Source of the DNA: Cotesia glomerata
Taxonomy: Eukaryota; Arthropoda; Insecta; Hymenoptera; Braconidae
Assembly (NCBI RefSeq): GCF_020080835.1
Contig: NC_058159.1
Span: forward strand, 868,001 to 932,000
Reading direction: 5' to 3'
Length of the DNA: 64,000 nucleotides
The notes under the pieces: model-generated
What the model saw: the letters and a program-made list of their open reading frames with translations, nothing else
Databases searched by the model: none
What the model was told of the DNA's origin: nothing
Translations under genes and position numbers: made by a program
Part shown: one piece after another, positions 11,514 to 24,393 of the stretch
How the letters are laid out: every line of letters begins with the position of its first letter
Position numbering within the stretch: position 1 is the first letter of the stretch

Positions 11514-12050
11514 GTGGGAACACTTAATATTCGGGAATTTTTTTGTTAGGGAAAATAAAGGAATTTGGCGATCGGATTTTTTTTTATTTTATTAAGGGTA
11601 CATTAAAGATTATTACCCTAAATTTTTATAAAAAAATATTTAGTTATTACAAACCCCCATGAAAAAAAAATATATTAAAAATCTATAAAAAATATATAAA
11701 TATATAGAAAATATATTTTTAATAACTAACTTTTGGCCGATTTTCATATATATTTAAAATATATTTTAGATATATTAAAAATATATTTTTTTTTTAAGGG
11801 GGATGGTCGCATCGATAACTAAAAAACAAATCATCTGAAAATAAAAACCCAAATTGCTTTTTAATCAGTAAGGATGTAGTTATCGTTGCACTTACGGAAT
11901 TTTGAAAATTTTAATTTTCAAAAAAATGGCGACTGATTAAAAATTTTCTCATTATTTTTACTGTTTTTTTTTAACTCGGCTAAAAAATCTTTAAAATCAC
12001 AATTTTTAAAATTCCGTGAGTGAAATTTAATGACACTGAAGTTAGCAGAC
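11514..12050. mobile_element. Element J, copy 1 (interrupted)
   Basis: Shares long blocks with 14936-15326: TTATTTTATTAAGGGTACAT, GGTCGCATCGATAACT, AAATTGCTTTTTAATCAGTA and ATGGCGACTGATT. The left end reads GTGGGAACACTT, matching the inverted end of copy 2. It is interrupted by a small foldback MITE at 11655-11803. Confidence 0.6.
11655..11803. mobile_element. Small foldback MITE inside element J
   Basis: Ends CCCCCATGAAAAAAAAATAT and TATTTTTTTTTTAAGGGGG are inverted. The interior is made of TATATTTT/AAAATATA arms. Copy 2 of element J lacks this block at the same place, which supports insertion. Confidence 0.6.
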
Positions 12051-13322
12051 GTCTAAAAATTTTTAATTTTTTTTTATTAATTAAATTCCAACTAAAAAAA
12101 TATTTCTAAAAAATTGCACTTATAGTTTTTCAAGTTTTTTACATATGAAATTTTTTTTTAAATTATTTAATTAAAATTTTTTTAATAAAAAATTTCTAAA
12201 AATTTTGAAATGGCTAACTTAATTTTCATGAAATTTAAACTAACCTTACATTGTCTGCTTCGATAATAAATCAAATCAGGTCGGATGAGTGATCACTGAT
12301 CTTGCTATTTCCGATTAGATACTAATAATACAACTCAGTCCGATAAAAATATTTTTATTCCCGGATACTCACCCGCATATATAAAAATAAAAATGCCAAT
12401 AAAACGTCCAGTTTAATAATCATAGACAGAAAACTGAAGTACTTGCGTCGAATAAAAATGATCTATTGAATAGTTAATGACCAGAATGGTGAAACAGAGT
12501 CGGTAAAAGGTTGCTATGAATACAAAGATAAAATATATAACAATATATTTACAGATTGATTTGTAAATAGTAAATTTTCCGATGAAATGGCTTATAAGAG
12601 GGATGCATCGGAGGTTTATATCTTGTGTGCTTGCATGAGATAGACATTGAAAGAAACAAGAGAAGAAGATGGAGAGTCAAGTGAAGTATAAAACTCGCAT
12701 GGGAGATGAATTGAGGAAACATGAAATAAATGCATCGAGCAGTAGAGCACGATAAATGTGGAATACAAGATAAATTTATTCCATCGGGTTTGAGTATCGG
12801 TTCTATTCCCGGTTCCCTGGGTTCTCTCTGTGAGTTCTCATGAATCGAAACCCTCGTTTCTCAAATATCATGCTTCTGCTTTTGCTTCTGCTTCTGGTTC
12901 TGGTGGTGCTGGTACTGCCGAGGGCAAAATGCTAGCACACGTGTAATTGAGTGCTGGCAATTAGCATAAAATGACTCAATTTCTTAGCGAGTTTCACACC
13001 AATATATTCATTCGCCAATCGTTTCTCGTTTATGCATACAAATTTCCCAAACCTCATTTCATACCCACCTACGTGCATACATGTTATTTTCTATAAATAT
13101 GTATGTATGGAAGTGTATTATCTGTCCGTGCATGCATAAATTATAATTCGAATTACCGGAGATACGGATACTTATAACAAAAATAAAACTAGTAAAAATT
13201 ATAAGATTGCATTTTTTATTATGTTTTAAAATTATAATTTTTGGTACTCTTCTTATGAGTGGATAGACTCACTTCTCTTTATTTTTATCATCTTTCTCGT
13301 AGACTTTTTTTAAGGGAGACCA
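12051..13322. other. Non-coding stretch with a CTTCTG-rich tract
   Basis: AT-rich at first, then more mixed sequence. A pyrimidine-biased (GCTTCTGCTT)-like tract at about 12868-12915 is the only low-complexity feature. No gene recognised. Confidence 0.4.
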
Positions 13323-14909
13323 CACGGAAAAAAAAATTTCGTTCTGGTAACCTAACTGTAGAGTTACCACAACTATACACAGTTTACTATTCGTTGTAGA
13401 GTTACAGTAACATAATGTTATTTAGTTCTGATAACTCAATGTTGTTGAGCTCTCAGAGCTCTACGGGATTGTTCTTAGAGCCAAACGGTATAGTTGGGAG
13501 CGCTCTACATTGCGCAGTAGTGGAGTGCGCTGACATATTTCATAACCTTCTAAAATGACAAACAGAATTATTTTGTTACTCATCCATATTATTAAAAATA
13601 TATGAGGACAACTAAGTTTTCAGTTTATTTATTTAAGGAAATAGGTTTTTTTTTTTTGTCAAATTGAATTTCGTTAGAACAGTTTTGTATTTGTGGTTTT
13701 TCAAGGTTTATTTGCAGTGACTGTTAATTAAATTTATTAGTTGAATAAATTGTGATAAGTAATAAGTTATCGGAATACATTCGAAAGACCCCATTTAACA
13801 CAAAATAAAATTTGTTTTCGTTTATTTATCTTTTCTTGTGCATATACGGTAGTGATTTTATGTCCAATATTGCACGACTCATGATGCGAAGCATCAGAGA
13901 GTGCTTTACGATCGAAAAATTTTTTTCACCTCATTTTGGCGGCTATTTTTATTATTATAGTCTTGTTAGTTCACGGAATCAAGATATTTTGCATACTATT
14001 GTCGAGATAATTTAATGGAGATTAATTTCATACTTTTTAAAAATTGATTTACTGCAATAGAATTGGAAAAAAACACCAAAATAGGTCAAAAAATTTTCCT
14101 GTCCGTCATGTGTGAAACCCGAAAACACTGTAACTTGTGAAAAAATCCATTATTTGAGTTAAATTTTTTTTTAAAAAATTCTAATCGACGATTGTAGGTC
14201 ACTGAATGCGAATGATTAATTAATTCAGTGTCGTTTAATTGCAATTAATAAAAAACGAAAACTACAAGACTGTATATCTATATATATCCATGTAAAATTA
14301 ACATGGATGGTGATATATCTATATCTATAGATATTATGTACATTTTATTCCACCAGGGGCGCTTGTGCAGTACCTTCCTACTACAGCTGTTTTTTCGGCA
14401 ATTAATTTTGAACGACTTAAGTTTTTTTTTTTTTTTTTATATTTCATAATTAAATGAGCATTATGAGTCGTGCACTTTTGGATTTTTCAAACTTTTTATT
14501 AATATAATCAAGAAAATAAGATAATTTTGTGACGACCATATTTTTATTTTACAAATAATTTTTATTTGTAATATAAGTTCTATTATTATTTTATTTCTAT
14601 TATAATACTATTCTTATTTGTCATATACAATTATTGTTGGCAATATAAATTCGTTCTGTCACATTTATTTATTAAATTATCAACGCTAAATCGTAAAAAA
14701 AATTAATCAGACTGCCATAAATTTGTTATAGTCTTAGAACGATCCTGTAGAGTTGTGAGAGGTAAATAACGTTTAGCTCTCAGAGCTCAACGATGTAGAG
14801 TTGCAGGAGCCAAACGGTATTGTTTCCATAAGAAAACGTTAACCTACTGAAACTTTTTACAACTAACTAACTACTATAGAGTTCCTATAGCAAAATTTTT
14901 TTCTCCGTG
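13323..14909. mobile_element. CAC-terminus element E, copy 1
   Basis: Left end CACGGAAAAAAAAATTTCGT and right end AAATTTTTTTCTCCGTG are inverted repeats. CA flanks both sides (13321-13322 and 14910-14911). The arms carry palindromic GAGCTCTCAGAGCTC words and TAGAGTTAC(C/A) motifs. A related copy at 52799-54362 lacks about 790 bp present here (13757-14548), identifying a nested insertion. Confidence 0.75.
13757..14548. mobile_element. Insertion in element E carrying GCACGCC-family copy G2
   Basis: Absent from the paralogous element E at about 53233, where the flanking sequences are joined. It holds copy G2 (13871-14474), bounded by TGCACGACTCATGATGCG and ATTATGAGTCGTGCA. The open frame at 13812-14015 lies inside this transposon and has no recognisable motif. 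Confidence 0.65.
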
Positions 14910-14935
14910 CACCACTGTGACGGTCGAAAAAAAAG

Positions 14936-15326
14936 GTGATTTTCGGGAATTTTTTTGACAGGGAAAATAAAGAAATTTGGAGATCAGATTTTTTTATTTT
15001 ATTAAGGGTACATTAAAGATTATAACCATAAATTTTTATTTAAAAATATTTAATTATTACAAAGTTATCAACAATCTCGTAGAGCACTAGAAAAAATTCC
15101 CCCCTCCATGGTCGCATCGATAACTCAAAAATGGATCATCTGAAAATAAAAATCCAAATTGCTTTTTAATCAGTAAGGATGTAATTATCGTTGCACGTAC
15201 GGAATTTTAAAAATTTTGATTTTAAAGATTTTTTAGCCAGGTTAAAACTATAAAAATAATAAAAAAATTTTCAATCAGTCGCCATTTTTTTGAAAATTAA
15301 AATTTCAAAAGTGTTCCCCTTTAAAA
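14936..15326. mobile_element. Element J, copy 2
   Basis: Homologous to 11514-12050 in the same order, without the MITE carried by copy 1. The right end AAAGTGTTCCCCTTT is the inverse of the left end of copy 1, suggesting TIRs of GGGGAACACTT type. Confidence 0.6.
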
Positions 15327-16815
15327 TATTATCTAAATTTTAGAATTATCCATTATTCTTTCCAATAATTAAAGATAAACAAGTCTATTTATGCTTTATA
15401 TATTGTTCGCGAAGAATTACTCGATATTGAAAATTATAAATTCATACATGTTATTAGAGTTCAATATTTTACAACCTACTATTCAAGTCTCTATGGTAAT
15501 TTATACTACATACGCGATACAAATTTGTTATTTGAGCTGAAAAATGATATCTTTTATTAATACTAAACTCTTTATTCTCATACACTATAAAATATCACGT
15601 TAATTATTTCTATAACTGAAATTTGAAAGAACGAAAAGAGCAGAAAAATTTTTGTTACAAAAGCAGCTTCTATTGATAACATGGAGCTTGAATGCGTGTC
15701 AATCCAGGTAGAAGGATATTATAATGTCATCATACATAATAACATAATGTAATTATAATAAATTATAGTATGTCGCTTGAACATAAATTTTTTCCGTACT
15801 ATCAATATTTTTATTCGTTTAATATTTTGCTTGAATTAATTCTCAACAATCCTAACTTTTTAAATATAAAATTTTAAAATAAAATTCTTGATAGAATTTT
15901 ACAATTTTTCCTATCAATACTTTCAGTGTTTATTTATAACCATAAAATTCATCAATTGCTCTCGTGACAATAGATAATCTATGTAGACCAATATACTTGT
16001 ACCACTGTTCGTTAATCATTAGTTGTATAGTGATATATGTGAAACGCCTGAGAATTTGAATATTACGTTACGATTTACTATTTTCTGTTGCTCCCTAGAG
16101 TGTAGAATCGAGTACCCAAAATATACTGCCGGTGAATGAAATTAGGTAGAGGTATATGTATAATATAGATATCTGTTTTCCAGCTTCCGGTTAGTATCTG
16201 GCACCCCTTGCAGGTATATTGCGTTTATGAGTATCAGAATCGATTGTATAAACAAAACTTGCTTGGTAAACGATCTACCGTCCTAGTTAGACTATATAAA
16301 ATTATCTTTACGAATGATATTCACAATACACAATAAGAATAACATTAATTTAATATGATAAATTCTATATCACTTATAGAATAAATATAGACTTAAAAAA
16401 GGCCGTTCGGCAGCCGAAATGGAAGTAAATTTCATAATGAATAAAAAAAAACTACTCGGCTTATATACAAAAGAAAAAAAAAAAACGAGTGCAACAGCAA
16501 ATTTCATAATTGGCATAGCAGAATAAAACATAATTTTGAGACTACACATATGATAGTACTCAAATTGAAGCTTATTTAAAGAGCTTTCAAATGCAATTTA
16601 CAGAAATTCAATAAGTTATCCCATTCAAAAGTTATTCAAGTAAGAAAGAGAAGAAAAATGAATTTTTAAGATTTTGAAAATTTTGAAATCCCGGCATTTC
16701 TAAATTACTTGACCGATTAAGCTCATCTTCGAACTTGACTTCGGTATTTATCTGTAGAGTAAGTATGTTGAGTTTAGTGGAGATCCGTAGCTAATTGTAG
16801 ACACTATTGTCCTGA
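15327..16815. other. Non-repetitive non-coding stretch
   Basis: About 1.5 kb with no copy elsewhere in the window and no ORF worth reporting. It includes ordinary A-rich tracts (16440-16485). Confidence 0.4.
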
Positions 16816-16854
16816 CAAGTCGCGTTATATCCCATATATATATATATATTAGGG

Positions 16855-17092
16855 TGTCCCAAAATGTAACTCCCGTGGAGAACCTTGTAAAATTGGAATT
16901 TTGAGTTCCGCTTTTAACAGGGGCTGCGTTTGGGCATTTCCTGATATATTTTGGTGTGAAACGATGTATTTGATTTTCATAGAATTTTTTAACAGAAACT
17001 TAGTTTGGGCATTTCCGGTGAAAATTCAAAATTTGGCCAGAAGTGCCCAAACTAAGCTTCTGTTAAAAAATTCTATGAAAATTAAATACATC

Positions 17093-17094
<2 letters not shown>
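16855..17094. repeat. Imperfect hairpin next to a TA microsatellite
   Basis: ATTTTCATAGAATTTTTTAA followed by CAGAAACTTAGTTTGGGCA (16974-17012) is inverted at about 17043-17080 (TGCCCAAACTAAGCTTCTG, then TTAAAAAATTCTATGAAAAT). The arms are about 50 bp with a roughly 35-bp loop. The TA tract starts immediately after the second arm. Confidence 0.75.

Positions 17095-17162
<68 letters not shown>
17095..17162. repeat. (TA)n microsatellite
   Basis: About 34 uninterrupted TA units. Open frames over it (Tyr-Ile repeats on both strands) are artefacts. Confidence 0.95.
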
Positions 17163-17167
<5 letters not shown>

Positions 17168-17349
17168 CATATATAAACTTTTGAACCATATGCATTTTCT
17201 GAATCCGTTCGACGAGCTGAGTCGAAATATAGCAAAATTTTTCAAAAGTTCCGTTATGAGGACCAATGCAATAGTTAGATTTCTATGAAATCTACTAAAA
17301 AGATAGTGAAATGTTTTACCTTGTTACCACACTTTATCATCTTCTTCTG

Positions 17350-17369
17350 TATCTATCTATCTATCTATC
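17350..17369. repeat. (ATCT)5 microsatellite
   Basis: Five tandem ATCT units. Confidence 0.9.
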
Positions 17370-17660
17370 GAATGGAATCTTTGAAGGTGATTTTCACCCA
17401 CTTCAAAATGTCAAATTCAATTGAAACTTTGCACACTTATCAAGAACCGATGACTATACAATAATTTAATAGGTTTGTCCCATTATACTGACCAGAATTT
17501 TCAGGATTAAATTAACGATTTTCATATTTACCGAGGAGGGAGCTTATCTTATACAAGAAAGGCAGCTGACGCGCAAATTACCCACTCCCGTTACAGGAAG
17601 GAAGTTAGAAACTTAATAGATTATGTTAAAAAAAATAAAAAAACACCTATTTTGTATGTG

Positions 17661-18418
17661 TACTCCTAATTTGTATAGATAATTTATACACTACAAATCC
17701 AAGTGTTTTAAAAAAACACACATAAAGTGTTTTGTCCCTATTTTGAAGCATTGTAGTCACTTTTAAAACACTTCCACGTGTTTTAATTTCCTATGTTAAA
17801 TGCCCATTTGTAGTCACTTTTAAAACACTAGGATTTACAGTATAAAAGTGATGTTTTTATAAATAAATCCTTGTAGCTGGAATCAAATAAGTTACTTAAG
17901 TTCAAAACTCCTAGTGCATTGATTTCAATTATTTATTTGTAACTGTCTCAAAATACCGCAATGCATAATTAATTAGAATTAACTCCGCTTTAGTCAGTTG
18001 TTCGTATTATTTAATTATATATCAATATAAGTGACTTATCTGGGTAACCGTTAGCGTATCTAAACACGAAAGTATCGACAAACTTGTTCTATTTATTAAA
18101 ATAGTACAGCTGTAAGGTTGGTAAATTCCATCCGCTATCAGTTTTATATTAAATTTTAAACAAAACAATAATTAATTTTCAATAATAGAATAGATCTATA
18201 AAATCACCCTAAAAAGTTATTTATTTTTGTCTAATGTTTGAATTTTATCAGCGACTTTAACTTGATTTTTTTTGTCAGTATAAGTATAAATATATTTAAC
18301 TCTTATAGAAGATATTATTGATGGGCATATGTCAAATTTTACATGGATTTATGTAAACAATTATTGCAATAGACTTTCTATAGCTAGAGCTCGCGCCGCT
18401 GAATTATACATCAAGGTA
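17661..18418. repeat. Dispersed duplication, copy 1, with conserved core
   Basis: Collinear with 33471-34076 over its whole length apart from the MITE at 17689-17842. Much of it is diverged by substitutions and small indels, but 18310-18358 is identical to 33968-34016 over 49 bp. No TIR, poly(A), Helitron end or ORF is visible. It may be an old transposon or a duplicated regulatory block; the uneven conservation favours the second but does not prove it. Confidence 0.8.
17689..17842. mobile_element. MITE, CACTACAAATCC family
   Basis: Inverted ends CACTACAAATCCAAGTGTTT and AAACACTAGGATTTACAGTA, TA on both sides. Duplication copy 2 has no such block near 33497, an empty site confirming insertion. 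Confidence 0.75.
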
Positions 18419-19600
18419 AAAAAAAAGTTAAAAATTTTTCTCAATTTATTCTTTTGTATTTTTTCTAGGAATTGTGAATTGAAATAGATCTAAAGGTCAG
18501 CTTTATTATTCAAGTCTGAATATTCTCTTTACATTACGAAAAAAATCCATAAGAATTTTAATTAAGGTAATTAATTAGTCATAACTTACAATGGAACAGA
18601 GATAAAAAAATTCTACAGTTTTATTTGTTAAAAAGTTATAGAAAAATTATCGATTAAAATATAGGACTGACTTTATAATATAGAGCTCGTTATTGCAATT
18701 ATATTTTTGTTAGTAAGCTATAATATTACTAGAAGCCATACGTTCTGCAGTATATCTAAGTTTCGAGATTAGCTTCCAGAAGCTAGTTGGTACTATTAAG
18801 CTCAACTGGGAGATTAATATTGCTGTACCGTCGGATAAAAATAAGTGTGAAAGAGGACAGAAAGAGGCAGATAATTCTGAATAGTTGTAGTAATAGTAGT
18901 AGTAGGAGTAGTGCTACTACTCGCAGTGGTAGTAACAATAATAGTGTAGTAGACAGTACAAGAGCTTACCACTTTCGTATATTAAAGGTGCAATTCACAA
19001 CCTTCTATCCTTTTTTAACCTTTTTCTTTCAAGTAAAGTATCTATACATTTTTTATAAAACAGTCAACCTTATAATGTCTATGTATGCAGACGCATATCC
19101 CGCCTTCATTATGCATATGTGTAAGTGTGCATTATTGTTGGGTAGCGAACGGAATTACCGTATAACTGCAGAAGAACAATAATAAATTTTTTTTTTTGCT
19201 TCTGCGTACCATAACACTCTGGTGATTATAATACGGAATTTATATAGGTGCAAAATATTGTTATTTTTTTTTTGTTTCGTAATAATTATGAACTAGAATA
19301 CAATGATAATTTTTTGTCCATAAATAATAATTTATTAGTCCACGGTACGTTTTTTGCAAGTTTGCTTTTTTGTTATTTTCACAATAGAGATAAAATTATT
19401 CATGCGTCTTGATGAATTTATCAGATTCTAGCAGTTTTCAACAACAATCGACAAATTTATAGAAAAATTATAAATTTATATCAGGAAATTTTAAGAAAAA
19501 TTCTAAAACTGAACTATGGAATAATTTTGTGATTATATCAGATAGTAAGTACTAAAGTTATTTAAACCATAATTCAAATATAGGCTTCTTATTATCTGCA
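18419..19600. other. Non-coding stretch with a TAG-rich triplet tract
   Basis: Contains an imperfect (TAG)n/(AGT)n tract at 18878-18955. The plus-strand open frame across it (18787-19182) owes its serine run to that tract, and the rest has no motif. No gene is supported. Confidence 0.4.
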
Positions 19601-19604
19601 CTGA

Positions 19605-20500
19605 AAAATAAAGTTTGGAAAATCCAAAAGTGCACGCCTCATAATCTCATTTTTCACAATAAAATTGATTAAATTAAAATATAAAAAGCAAAATAATAAA
19701 AAACAGAAAACTCTGCTATGATTTAGTGGCGCCATAATTCTAAGGTGAAAAAAAATACTATAATAAAATGTATAGTTAGATATACAAAAAAATACACAGT
19801 CGTAAATTAGTTTTTTATAAATAATAATTTAACGACAGTGAATTGAACGCTGATATTAATTGAGAAAGTCTTTAGTGTGTTACTTTAGATAATAAAAAAA
19901 AAATTATTCCGGTAGGATCATTTTTTCGAGGAATTTCCCTGCCACATACACCAATCCATAAACACAGACACACGGACGTCCAGAAAAGATTATTTTTAAT
20001 GTTATTATTTACTATGTTAAACAAAATAATTATTATTGGAATATATTTTATCTGCCTGACAAATTATTTGACTTGATATTAGTGCACTCAGATTAACCTG
20101 TAAGTGCGATATAAATAAAAAAAAATCAATTTCTGTTTCGAGAAAACTGCTTTTTTTGAAATGTCGAGAGTAGGAGCACTCAACGCTTCGCTTATGGGGC
20201 GTGCAGTAGTGTTAAATTAGCGAAAAAAACACTTTTTAAATTATTTAAAAATAAAAAAAACTCATAATTATGATAATCTCACTCTTAACGGGAGTTAGCA
20301 AACTTTTTAATGGAAAAAAGTTTATAATAAAAAATCAAAGAGAGTACATACAATTTTAAAAATAAATTTAAGCATTAATACTTAAAATTCTCATATTAAA
20401 ATTTTTTTAAACCTACAAAAAAGCAAAAATAATGAAAAAGAATAGTTTTATTAAAAATGGAGAAAGATACAAAATTAATAAAAAAAAATTGAGGCGTGCA
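19605..20500. mobile_element. GCACGCC-family element, copy G3 plus extension
   Basis: Starts with AAAGTTTGGAAAATCCAAAA then GTGCACGCC (19631). The first 600 bp are the inverse of copy G4 (21904-22503), including GGACGTCC, ATTTAGTGGCGCCAT and CAACGCTTCGCTTATG. The part from about 20210 to 20440 is the inverse of 57975-58200. A terminal GAGGCGTGCA recurs near 20490. No ORF. Confidence 0.65.
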
Positions 20501-21589
20501 ATAACTGAGTAAGTGAATTAACTAGTACCCAGCAGAATTGATAATAAAATAATCGTTATGATAAACAATAACGAGGGTAATATTAGTAAAGGTTAAAAGT
20601 ATAAACACAATCGAAAAATAAAATAGGTGTTTTTATTGCTAAGACCGAACGCGTATCACCTTCATTGACTAGAGACTCATTAAAATCTATAGGGACTGCA
20701 GGTAAAGGCTTTTTTCTCTTTCACACATCGGACATAGTTAGAGACTCTTCTCACACGGTACTGATAGGAGTGGTTGGGTGTAGATGTCTACAAAGAGAAG
20801 AGCAAAAGAGCACGAGTGTATGTAGAGAAAGAGAGAAGGTGTATGTAAAGCAATCCCCTTTGGTTAAGTTGCTCACGGGGGGTTGGGATATCAAAGTACC
20901 AATCGCGAAAAAGAGGCAGCGGGTTATCTCGGTCGGATTTAGATATGTCTGAGGTGAGAATTAGGACGAGTGTACGAGATACGAGTTGACTGGGACTGGG
21001 ACTGTGTGAGTTTGTGCCCGAGTGAGAGAGGTTGCCCTTGCTGGGTGGCTGGTCGATAAACGAGATTAAACCTCCTCTAATGGTTTTCACTCCGAAAAAG
21101 ACTAAATGGAATGAAGGGGAAAAAAATATATATTTAGAAAAAAATTAGTTGAGAGGACAGTGGCTCCGCTCGGATGGATCTCGGACACTGACCCTGATTT
21201 CTCGAGGGATACATGCGACAGCTTGCGACTCCACGTAACGTCAATCGAACTCACGTGTCTTTCTAATGCCAAATATCCTCCAGTTTTTTTATTTATTTAT
21301 TTTTTAGTTTGTTTCATTTATATACTGGCTTCTAGGTTTATCTTTTTTAAGCCATCGTCTCACAAATCCTTCCGTGACAATGCTTTCAGTCAAAATTCTC
21401 ATGACGTTTTGTGACACTTTATGTTTAATACTATTTTACGTCAGCTTTATTATTTTTATTTTTATTGCTATTGAAATTTTACTAGATTCATGAGTAAGGT
21501 ACCGCTGGGAAATAAAACCTAGTTAAGGTATGATTCTGAGTTGTGATAAAATAAAAAATAGTAAATTTAATCAACGCATTTTTATGCTA
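20501..21589. other. Non-repetitive, GC-richer non-coding stretch
   Basis: Between 20640 and 21260 the base composition is closer to balanced, with GAGAGA/GTGTGA-like purine tracts. Overlapping frames on both strands (20665-20952 and 20788-21090) have no motif and cancel each other as evidence. A host exon cannot be excluded, but I cannot support one. Confidence 0.4.
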
Positions 21590-21900
21590 ATCCTTATTCA
21601 AGTATATTGTCTTTAAAATACAAACAATAAATATTTAATTTTATGAACGCAGGATTACTCAAAATAATTAAATAGTTAATTTTATGAACGCAGGATTAAT
21701 TAAAATAATTAAATTAATTCAAGAGAGAAATTCTTGAACCGAGAACATAATTTTTAATTTAAGTATTTTTAATCAAGTAGAAAAATTATTTAATTGAGTA
21801 AGATTTGCTTGAATCAAAAATTTCTTAGATCAAGAAGTTTTCCACTGATTCAAGTTCGTCAAACTCTTTAAAATAATTTTTGTCTTGAATCGAATCAATT
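21590..21900. repeat. AT-rich foldback remnant
   Basis: A short direct repeat (TTTATGAACGCAGGATTA, twice near 21640 and 21680) followed by TTGAATC/GATTCAAG words in both orientations (21720-21880), like the CACTGG element at 62296. No clean ends. Confidence 0.35.
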
Positions 21901-21903
21901 TTT

Positions 21904-22503
21904 ACTCGCCTCATAAGCGAAGCGTTGAGGTAGTGCTCTACTCTCGACATTTCAAAAAAAGCAATTTTCTCGAAACTGAAATTGATTTTTTTTTTATTTA
22001 TATCGAACTTACAAGTTAATCTGAGTGTACTAATATCAAGTCAAATAATTTTTCAGGCTAAAATATATTTCAATAACAATTATTTTGTTTAACATAGTAA
22101 ATAATAACATTAAAAATAATCTTTTCTGGACGTCCGTGTGTCTGTGTTTATGCATTGGTGTATGTGGCAGGAAAATTCCTCGAAAAAATCATCGTACCGG
22201 AATAATTTTTTTTTTATTATCTAAAGTAACACACTTAGGACTTTTTTAATTAATATGACCGTTCAATTCACTGTCGTTGAATTATTATTTATAAAAAACT
22301 AATATATGAATGTGTATTTTTTTGTATATCTATCTATACATTTTATTATAGTATTTTTTTTCCTCACCTTAGAATTATGGCGCCACTAAACCATAGCAGA
22401 ATTTTCTGGTTTTCATTATTTTGCTTTTTATATTTTATTTTAATCAATTTTATTGTGAAAAATGAGATTATGAGGCATGCACTTTTGGATTTTCCAAACT
22501 TTT
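21904..22503 (-). mobile_element. GCACGCC-family element, copy G4
   Basis: Inverted copy of 19605-20205, closely similar throughout: CGCCTCATAAGCGAAGCG at one end and GAGGCATGCACTTTTGG at the other. Together with G3 it forms a 0.6-kb inverted repeat separated by 1.7 kb. Confidence 0.7.
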
Positions 22504-24393
22504 GTTTCTCTTGACAATATTTTGTTGCTTTGGAATTTTATTTTCAATTTAAAATTTATAATTTTTTATTTTAAATTAAATATTCAACAAAAATTGGCTC
22601 AATAACCAAAATTTTTTAGCTGTAAATATTTATCTCTTTTTTTTTAATACTTCTACATCGTAATCAGGTCAATCTTAAAAAAAAAATAACAAAATAAAAA
22701 AAAAACTTCAATTAAAAATCCATTTAACACATCAAAACATTTCAAACATCCTTGAAGTGAAATTTTTTCCCCGAATCACAATACCATCATGTAATTATTT
22801 ATATTATTATTTATCTCTTGTATCCAGACAATGAACGAAAAAACAAAAAAAAAAGAGTGACAGAGTTGGATTGTATGAATATTTGTAACAACGCCAATGT
22901 GTATAAGAAGTGGATAAAAGTAGCGCGGGTGGTAAAGGGAAGTAAAGGGAGGAAGTGGATAAGAGCGTCGTTGCTCGGTACCGAGATCGTCGAAAGTAGT
23001 ATTAGTAGTGATGGCAGTAGCAGTAGTAATAGTAGTTGGGCGAGTCTCGAGTTTATAGGCAGCGAACGTTCCAAGGGTTCTAGAGAATTCTTGGTAACTC
23101 GGCGTAAATGACAGCGAGTACTTGGCATAATGAGGACGCTCTAGTCTCATACTGGCATAATCTACTCTGTCCCTAGTTGTACTTTTGTTTTTATATTTAT
23201 CTAGTTACATTTTTACAATATTTTTAACAGTTTACACAATTACCGTGAATGTAAATACGTAAAGCCTCGTTCGCCATTTTTCTCATCGGAAGACACTTGA
23301 ATGAATAATGGCCAAGCGGAAATAACCCTGAGATAGCAGATGGAGAGTAGAAAAAATAAAAAAAAAAAAAAAAATTGCAGAAACGCGCAATCACTACGTA
23401 ACAATAATTATTTTATTTAATAGTGACAGTGATTTTGCTCACGATGATGCTAACGGATCTAAAAGTAGGATAATTGAGCGGAGCTTTTGCGAAAATCTCA
23501 TCTCGGAGGCAGACGTTATTTCCGGTTTCTGATTGGAAATTCCATCTCCTGGTTACTTTATCTAGGTTGGGATGGAAGGGAGTGAGGTGAGACCGAAAAT
23601 ATTACATGCATTCATGTACATCTACCTATAAATATATTTATATGTATGAATATGTATCAAACGGACTTGGATAAAGTTTGAAATATGTAGAGATATTTGT
23701 TATTCATAATAATACCACCACTAGTAAATACCAGGTATATATTTGTGTGTCTATATGTTAGCAATTAAGCATAGCTGAAACTCTCGAGCTCTGTATCACG
23801 CTATCTCTCTCTTTCTCTATATATCTAGCTGGTATGTTTTAAAGTATCGATAGTAGCCAACGGTGTTTTGAGGCTCTTTTGTCGATGGGATTCATGAAAT
23901 ATTTATTATTGGGACTTTGTGAGCCATCAACTTGACTTTTTACTTTTCTAATTGAAAAAAGTGCTACTTTATATTCGTAAGCTTTGAACACTACTGGATA
24001 TTTGAAAGTCAAAATATTTGCCACTAGAGCTTCCTGTAAACTTACAATACACATTGGGAATTTCATCACTTCTTCTCTATGTAATCTATATATAACACCA
24101 ATTTAACTCCACTGAGCTCTAACGCAATTCACTTTGATTACCTTTTAGGTACTCAGTACTTGCACTTTATTGTCGAGATATTGTCGCTTCTTCTACTTTA
24201 TACAAACTGTTTAATTCTACAATATCTAATTAAAATTACAATCTGAAGATTTTCTTTTTTGGAAACAAAAGAAGAGAATGTTTTGAAGATAAAAAATAAA
24301 ACAAGATGACTTTTTTCATGAAAGTTACTTCAAAACTTTTAGGTCTTTCAGAGCTAAGCATTTTTTTGGAAATTTAAATCAATCATCAGTTAA
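22504..24393. other. Non-repetitive non-coding stretch
   Basis: Contains an AGT/GCA triplet tract (22990-23040), an A-run (23347-23373) and a CT-rich tract (23800-23825). Frames at 22776-23150 overlap on both strands and in several phases. The minus-strand frame at 23839-24069 (76 codons) has mixed composition but no motif I recognise; a host exon there is possible, not supported. Confidence 0.4.

Noticed and set aside
17063..17266. Tyr-Ile repeat protein
   Set aside because: Translation of a TA microsatellite, seen on both strands.
18787..19182. 131-codon serine-rich frame
   Set aside because: Serines come from an imperfect TAG/AGT triplet tract; the remainder has no domain and no splice-supported context.
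22776..23150. Overlapping frames of about 100-124 codons on both strands
   Set aside because: Mutually overlapping in several phases, no motif; probably a stretch low in stop codons because it is GC-richer.
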